From: Theristus sp. LFF4_11
Lineage: Eukaryota; Nematoda; Chromadorea; Monhysterida; Xyalidae
Assembly (NCBI GenBank): GCA_030248135.1
Contig: JASANC010000735.1
Location: forward strand, 96,906 to 160,905
Length of the DNA stretch: 64,000 nt
Direction: 5' to 3'
Every line of letters begins with the position of its first letter. The stretch's first letter is position 1. Below, in pieces: positions 57,399-64,000 of this stretch. Under the pieces are notes generated by a model. The model was not told the DNA's origin and ran no database searches. It saw nothing but the letters and a program-made list of their open reading frames with translations. Both the position numbers and the translations under genes were made by a program.

Positions 57399-60300
57399 CT
57401 ACAGCCGTTCAAATTTGGTTTCCCTACTTATCGGCCACCCTGCAGACCAACTTGCTATCGAAGGCGATAGAGCCCTGCTGTGTGCCATCCGTGATGCAGC
57501 CCTCAGTTGCTCAGAGGACATGTTTATGATGGCGGCCAGTTGGTCCAAAAATTGCTGCTTTTGCTCCTGAATCAAGATGCTTCATTGGTGTAGCACATGC
57601 CCTCACATAACACAAGTTTAGCAGCAACCAACCAGCAGGCTTTCCTCCAATTCGCGTTGCAGCTCAAAGTTCAGTTTTGCCCTCTGCCGTTGGAACTCAG
57701 CATCCGCATGCCATTCGGCCTCCTGCAGCGCCTGGTCACGTTTTGCGTCCAACACATTCTTGGTGATGGTTGTGTTGCCCACACTAAAGTTGGACTGGAT
57801 GCTTCTTGATTGTGAAATATCAAAATGACTCGAAAAAAACGTAAACGACGTTAGTTGCATTACCTTGGTTTTGTCATCTCGTTTTCAGTCCGTATTTTCA
57901 TTTGTTCACTGTCATACTTTGTGTTGACTGCTCTGTAAAACGTGAACATAATTTGATGTTTTTCGTTTTTTTGTTCAGAAATGTGGGACTAGTCGGCAAC
58001 AAACTTTGCCCGTTGATCGCGATTACGCCTGTACTTGTCGTGCAGAGTGTCCATCTGTTTCTGTCGTGTTTCGTCGATCGTCCGTTGCAGCTGTGCGACC
58101 TGCTGCTTGTGCTGCCGTAACAGATCACTCAGTTTGCTCGTGTCCACTTGCACTGTTGGCTGCTTTGCATGGCGACGCACTTGCAGCTACATTTGTAAAA
58201 GAGAAACTAGTTCAGATTCTGTTGGATTTGATCATCTTAGGAGTCTCATTTGATGTGGCTCTTAAGGTTCGCCATGTGTACCTCTTTCTTACGCAATTCA
58301 TCGAGTCGCTTTACCATTTGCGATTGACGCTCAATTGCTGCCTGACGACGGGCGTAACCAATCTGTCGAGCACTAACTGCTTTGTATAATATACGAACAT
58401 TCAATGTGATTTATGGTTTACAAAGTGTGACTTTAGACGCATTCATGAAGCAGTAATTAGTGACGCGTAGCTGTGCGGTCACTAAATACTGCTTCATGAA
58501 TGTCCCGTTTTGTCGTTGTGCACCTGCAAGCGGCCGATGACCTCGGCCATTCGCTGCTGCTGAGCGTCGAGCAGGTGCTGTGTCTCTTTTGCGATGTCGC
58601 TCTTCAACTGCGCTATCAACCGTTCCTGCTCCGCGTGCAGTTGTTTGCGTTGCGTTTCATACGCACTCAAACAGTCGCTGCTGCGTTTGTGCTCGTCGTA
58701 TTTCGCCTTCCGTTCGTTCAGTTTCGTCTGCAGGTCGCGATCGCGCGTCAGTCGCGCCAGTTTGGTGAGACTCGCCAGTAGACGCGTGTTGTGCTCGTGT
58801 TCGTGCAGGATTTGCTCTTTGTCTCTGAAAATATAAACACGGCTGCAATGGACCAGTCCGGCTTGTCATCTGTCATTCTCGTTGTTTCTCACTTTTGATC
58901 GAAATTCGGCTGCGCGGCCGTGACGCGCTCGATGACGCTGTCCGTGGTCTTGCTGATGTTCTGCAGCGCTGCGTCATGCTGCGCCAGGGCGTCTCGTACT
59001 CTCTGAATCGGATAGTATGCATGTTTTAATGGCACCCTTTGCTGCAACTCTTGTGACAACGGTTTATGAAATGTTTCAATATTCTGATTATACAGGCACC
59101 TGCTTCTTTTCAGCCAACTGTTCACTCGCGAGTCGCTGCTCTTCTTGTTTTTGCCGCTCGCGCACACCTTAAACAGTTTTCTGTTTTTTTTTGTAAAAAC
59201 GTCACAAAACAACATCAGTTTTTTATATCTGAACGTGCTTGAAATTCTGTGCTGAGTTTATTCATCTCTTAGTGACATGAAGTGATGAAGTGAGTGTGAA
59301 CATAAGTGAAGGGAGGTGAAGTGACACATGTCGACGTGAACGCACGTGTCAACTGTTGCCACTCTGTCTTCATGCGTCGCTGCAACGCGTGCACGTCAGC
59401 GTCGTTCATTCCGTCCTTCAGTTGTGCAACCAGTTTGTCCAGTTGCTTTTGAAGCGCTTTTTTCAGTGTGTGTTGACTGCTCTGCAAAAACGACAGAACA
59501 GATGGCTGGTTGATGATCATTCTTTGAAGCCTGTGGATCACTTTTGATAAAATATATCATAACGCAACACCTTGTTGACTTTTGCGAGTTTAGCCGCTTC
59601 ATCCCTGTCCACGTTTGTCCACAGCTGCACAATCTCCTCAGCCTGTTTGTTCATCAGTTCATTGATGTCTTCCAGCAATTTCATTGGATCAGCACATTTC
59701 TCAGTGTTCTGTAGCAGTTCATCCAGCTGTTGCTTGTGGCGCTGTTGCAGACGTTGTAGACGTGAACTGCGTTCTTTGCTCAACCCTTCTGTCGCCCGCT
59801 TGATCTCGTCTCGTTGGGCTGCATTTCTTGGTCAATTGTGGTGTTCTTCTTTCAAATAGGTACATACAGTATAGCTCTTCATACTTTTATTTGTGTTTTT
59901 ACGAATAAATTCGGTGAGACCTTTTCGCTCGTCATTCGTCAGCTCGGCCACTTGTCGTGTAAATTGTTCCAGTAATATGGCTGCCATTTGCGGATCCTGC
60001 GCAATGATCGACGCGCCGTTGTCGGTCGGTCCGAGTGCGTCCGTGGCGACTGTGACAGCGTCTTGCTGCAGTCCATCCAGTCCTTTCGTCTCATTTGCGG
60101 TCAGCTGATCCAGATATTGAGTGCGCTGCAGTTGTCGTGTGTACACGAACTGTGTGCGTCAGCGAAACAACAGTCATTATGCAAACAATATTAAAAAAAA
60201 ACACGCGTAATGCAAAGGAATACACGGCGTAGTGTTGCTCCGAGATTTTTTTCTTGAGTCTCGCCTCGTCTCGACCTAATTGTGTCTTGGAACAGCACTA

Positions 60301-63111
60301 ATGCGCGGCTCAGCACCACCAACCTCAATTTGTTGATCAAGCGCATCGCCCAAGATTCGCTCCAGTTCCTTCAGGTTTTCGGTCAGTCGATTACAAAGGT
60401 GCTCGATCTGAATCGATAATTGAATGGCATTGAAGAATGATATCAGCAGGACGGACAGATCGAAACTGACAGTGAGCGTGTTTTACTTGATCGTCAGTCA
60501 GTTTCGTTTCGTCTTTCAGCAGCACACGCAGAGTGTCTAATGATTCTTTGAAAATCAAGTGCTGAAAATATGATAACATACGTTGCGTGAGCATCCTTTT
60601 TTCTGCTACCAGTAAAATGCCGTGAAAAAGAACCTATGAGCAAACTGTTTCTTACGCGACGTTGTCTGAATTCAGCTTTGGTTCGTCGTATTTTATCTTT
60701 GTCCATCGTTCCATCGTTTTCCATTTTCTGAAAAAGAAACAACAGCAATAACGGAACGGTAAACGAACAACAGTTGCCTAACAACACTTTTCGAGATAAA
60801 GTTTGCACCACAACTGTATAGGCACGTAATACCGACCGAAAGCACACGGTGCATCTCCAGCTGCAAATCGTGCTCGGCATCCTCGACTTCGTCCATGAAC
60901 TCGCCCAACAACTCTCCAATGACATTCTTATCCAATTTGCCACGTTCGCTCAATTCATTCAAATGTGTCCGTATGATGGCATGTGCTAACTGTAAAAATT
61001 GTCGTTTATCGATGGCAAAAATCAAAATGCAAAAGCAACTGCCAAATCATTGCCAAGCCACTAGCATTCGCGTACCGTGTCGCGGTTGCCAATCATGTCT
61101 TCTTCAAGCGACTCAGCCAGCGCGTGGTCGTGCCGATCGAGCGCCAGACGTTGCTCGTCCCTGCGGTTCATTTTCAAGATAAAACAACGCATCTGACGTT
61201 GGACGCTACAATAAGTTTTCTGAAAAAACGTCGCCGAAGGTAAAAAATGAACTGCGCGTACACAGGTTTTGCCGCAATATCGGCCAGTCCCGGATGAGTC
61301 GCTTGGCAAACAGCATCGCGGTCTTCAGCAGCAGCTGCCACCGGAAAGTCCAATTCCACGGTTGCCTCACTTTCTCGCGGTTCAAGTAACCGGCCATAGC
61401 CAATGTTCGACTCGTCATATTGCGTCCCTTGATTCTGAAGAAACACTGGGTGAATGAATTGTGATTGTCGCTTGGTTGAATAATTGTTTCAGAAAATTTG
61501 TAGGCACACAGCTAAAACCAAAAAATACGAATCCTCAACGCGACGACGCCGTGAGTTTGACTTGACACGCAATTTATGAAACGTTTTCCAATCAGTACGT
61601 GACTGTTTTTGAATCTGCAACTATTATGTATTGTGGAATTATTCAAACGTGTCCGGACTAAAATGACGTCATCTGCTTTAAAAACGCCCGTTTGTCACAG
61701 TACAGGCACTAAAATGTCAGTTTGATGTGACTGATTTGACATTCACCATTTGTTTGCGGGAAGAAATCGGCTAAACGGAAAGTCTGGTTTGCTGTAAACG
61801 ATAAGCGCATGTTTTGTGGCACATGACGACGTCATTTCAGTGGGACACGTTTAAAAAAATAGGTCATACTTGATTTTGCAATCTCCGCTGCATGTGGAAC
61901 GGCACGGCCGCCCACGCAATTCGAGCCCCGAGCGAGTTTTCTTTTTGCGCTTCCACCTGTCGAACTTCCACATCGGTTAAATCCTGTAAAGACGAAAATC
62001 TCTTCTTGCGTTATTTGTGCGCACGAAAGTATTGCTTTCTTTGCGTGTGTTGTTGTTTGGAAGTTCGGAAGTAGGTTTTTGGGTGTGTGTAACCGTAAAC
62101 GCGTAAAAATTCAATCTGAAAAAAACCCAGCAAAATGAGGTTTATTGAAAAGCGAAAATACCTATTGCCATTCAGCAATATGAGAACTTATGATTGTGAA
62201 GTATGCTTGTTGCATAGGTATACTTGTAGCAGCATTTTTTTGCAGAATGCAGAGCATATGCAAAAACTTTAATAGCAGTAAGAAGAACATACCGTATTAC
62301 CCCCAATAAACCCCCATGGGGGATTAATACGTCAGCGACTTTTATGGGTGGGGGTTTATTGGTGGGGGGGGGGATTATTGGTGGGGGGGGGGGGGCTTTA
62401 TTTACAAACAAGTTCTAGGGGTGGGGGTTTGTTGAAAAATGGCAAAAATACATTGCATGGCAGGCAAGAAAGTCGCAGAAACTTCTACTCTACATAGAAA
62501 TTTCCTTTTATAACAGCCTTTTGTAATGAAATTACTATTAACTCACCCATTTGGGGCCTTTGGTAGCACAATTTCATCATTTTCACTGCAACCAGCCACT
62601 GAATTCGCTGGGTATGTGTTTCAAACAGGTCTCCAATAATCCCCCATGGGGGATTATTTGTGGGGGGGGGGATTATTCGGAAACTGGTCGGGGGGTGGGG
62701 GTTTATTGGTGGGGGGGGGATTAATGGTGGGGGGGGGGGTTTAATGGGGGTAATACGGTATGTATTGGGTTTGGGCGGTTAAACACCCCATTTGACGAAA
62801 AATGTTTTCTCGCAACTCCGATGCCGTTCTTCATCTTTCGCGAGCGCTGCATTCTGCGAAAAAATGACCGGTTTAAACAGACAAACTGTGCGTACCTGAT
62901 ACCAATATCGTTGACAGCAGAACCGGAACACAAGAACGGCGCCGAGTGCAGCGAGCAGAGCGGCTGCGATAACTGCGGCCCACACCCACGCGGCTTGCAC
63001 CGTCTCAACCGACACCGGCTCTGCGTAATGCAGTGGAAAACAGTCCTCTCGCTGCGTTGTGCTCCAGTAATCCGTGGAGTCAGAACTGACGGTCAGCAGT
63101 TTACTGGCCAT
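57399..63111 (-). CDS. Single-pass membrane protein with long coiled coil
   Basis: At least 17 exons encode a protein of roughly 900-960 residues. Exon 1 (63111-62896) gives MASKLLTVSSDSTDYW.., a short ectodomain and one helix (VWAAVIAAALLAALGAVLVF, about residues 43-62). In-phase exons follow: 61983-61870, 61434-61264, 61219-61076, 60989-60837, 60727-60656, 60561-60487, 60407-60324 and 60149 to about 59865. Further exons to 57399 are rich in Gln/Glu/Lys/Arg heptads (e.g. RLQRLQQRHKQQLDELLQN, HEHNTRLLASLTKLARLTRD). The last exon (57566-57399) reads EQKQQFLDQLAAIINMSSEQ. Exons between 59.86 and 58.2 kb are visible but not all phases are resolved. The plan (short N-terminus, one helix, long cytosolic coiled coil) resembles EVC/EVC2 (limbin) ciliary proteins, but no diagnostic motif was seen; treat that as a guess. 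Confidence 0.75.
58440..58502. ncRNA. Intronic 63-nt hairpin, pre-miRNA-sized
   Basis: Two 25-nt arms (58440-58464 and 58478-58502; ends cattcatgaagcagtaatta.. and its complement) pair with one mismatch around a 13-nt loop. The hairpin occupies the short intron between two coiled-coil exons. Size and stem length suit a microRNA precursor, but a tiny inverted-repeat transposon would look the same; transcription is unknown. Confidence 0.4.
61643..61857. mobile_element. Short MITE (tgacgtcat family) in intron 2 of the coiled-coil gene
   Basis: The left part (aaacgtgtccggactaaaat, gacgtcat) and right part (atgacgtcatttcagtggga, cacgttta) are inverted. A related element lies at 55217-55380 downstream of ENTPD. 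The intron is 61869-61435. Confidence 0.75.
62290..62760. mobile_element. G/C-run TIR element in intron 1 of the coiled-coil gene
   Basis: The ends TACCGTATTACCCCCAATAA and TTTAATGGGGGTAATACGGT(A) are inverted, and 'cccccatgggggattaata' palindromes occur near both ends (62311, 62641). The interior has many G runs and two short unique blocks. About 470 bp; no coding capacity. Confidence 0.75.
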
Positions 63112-64000
63112 TTCTTCAATCGTGACCCGCACAGTTTACAGTTTTATAACGTAAAAAATATTTCACGGCATACGGCGAGTTTTCGTACTTTGTTGCGCAT
63201 ATTCTCATTTGTCTGCTGCCGATATCAGCGCGGCCTGGCACGACTCAATGTTGTTGCCATGGGTAACCGCATTCATTCCATTCATTGTAGTGGTATATTG
63301 TCGGTAAATGTGGTTTGTAATTTGTATAGCACAAAATTCAAAGTTGTGATTTCAGAACTTTATTTTATTTCACTTAAAAAATTGGAATTCACTTTGTGAT
63401 ACAATCCAGAAATCCGTTCGAATGAGGATGCCCAGTAAAATGTTTTTGAAAAGTTAAATATTTTCAATCAATCGTGATCATGGTTTTAAAAAAATCACGA
63501 TGAGCAAAATCTTATGTAACGTATGTATATTATGTCATGTCATCTATATTATTATCTTGCTTTTCAAATCCAAATTGTTTTTTTCTTATTTTTAATTTAC
63601 ACAATTTGCCACTCTGATATTTCACCATAGCAGACTGGTTGTTTTCTGCAGTGAGAGATGCACTTCCATTTTCAGTCTTTGCTGCCATCATGGTTAAGTG
63701 GACGGCAGAGCAGCGAGTCTGGTCTGTCAGTTGAGGGGAACAAGCGAATAGCTGTTCCACAATGGTTCGGGCAATTTCGTACAAGATTCCATTTTGACCC
63801 CGCGTGACGCATCAGTTCGGGAAGTCCGATTATGAGCAATGATAAACCGTGAGATTATGGATGAACATTGCTTTTTCGTCAAAAATTGTTATTTTTGAAA
63901 ATTACACTGTAAAAATGAACTTACGTGCAAGCCAAAAACATTTTTATCACAAAACCTCCATAGTGTTCTAACACTGTTCCAAATTTTAAAACACGAGGTC
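63112..64000. other. Upstream of the coiled-coil gene; transposon remnant
   Basis: 63112-63250 should include the promoter and 5' UTR of the minus-strand gene; no motif could be assigned. From about 63400 to the end the sequence is AT-rich and includes a transposase remnant (63691-63800). Confidence 0.4.
63691..63800 (+). pseudogene. Second transposase HTH remnant, stop-containing
   Basis: It starts ATGGTTAAGTGGACGGCAGA, reading MVKWTAEQRVWSVS then stop, and follows the remnant at 37541 at DNA level (gagcagcgagtctggt; cgggcaatttcgtacaagat). Stops and small changes show it is decayed. Terminal repeats of this copy were not located in the window. Confidence 0.6.

Overview
The window is eukaryotic nuclear DNA: genes are split by many short introns with GT..AG borders, codon phases match across the junctions, and most of the remaining DNA is transposon-derived. 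A nematode is the best guess. The channel gene at 12.1-16.1 kb reads along its whole length like the nematode UNC-8/DEL/MEC degenerin group, and the CKS protein carries a C-terminal tail like that of nematode CKS-1. Which nematode cannot be told; the repeat load is far heavier than in Caenorhabditis. All names come from reading translated exons, with no database search.

Layout. 1-2.7 kb: 3' half of a lysosomal beta-galactosidase gene (+). 3.6-5.4 kb: a two-exon CKS cell-cycle gene (-) whose single intron holds a foldback transposon. 5.4-12.1 kb: a nested transposon island inside a hAT-like element with an exact 8-bp target duplication. 12.1-16.1 kb: an 18-exon DEG/ENaC channel (+). 16.3-20 kb: a MITE and a 2-kb long-terminal-inverted-repeat element that carries an unrecognised ORF. 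20.2-21.3 kb: GOT1 Golgi transport gene (+). 21.3-28.7 kb: inverted and tandem repeats. 28.7-36.8 kb: alpha-1,2-fucosyltransferase (-), whose last intron of 5.8 kb contains a Helitron and two minisatellites. 36.8-42.2 kb: Tc1/mariner-like, hAT-like, SINE and foldback remnants. 42.2-45.3 kb: INTS14, an Integrator subunit (+). 45.6-47.8 kb: a non-autonomous Helitron. 48.2-55.2 kb: ENTPD4/7-like apyrase (+), with a 2-kb transposon in intron 2. 57.4-63.1 kb: a long coiled-coil single-pass membrane protein (-) of uncertain identity. 63.1-64 kb: a transposase remnant.

The genes are unrelated housekeeping or membrane genes rather than an operon or a pathway cluster, although GOT1, the fucosyltransferase and the apyrase all belong to Golgi/secretory functions. 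The most unusual content is in the mobile DNA: elements dated by one another through nested insertion, a long-TIR element with a possible captured coding sequence, a pair of nearly identical 145-bp inverted blocks with some snRNA/SL-RNA-like traits, and an intronic hairpin of pre-miRNA size.
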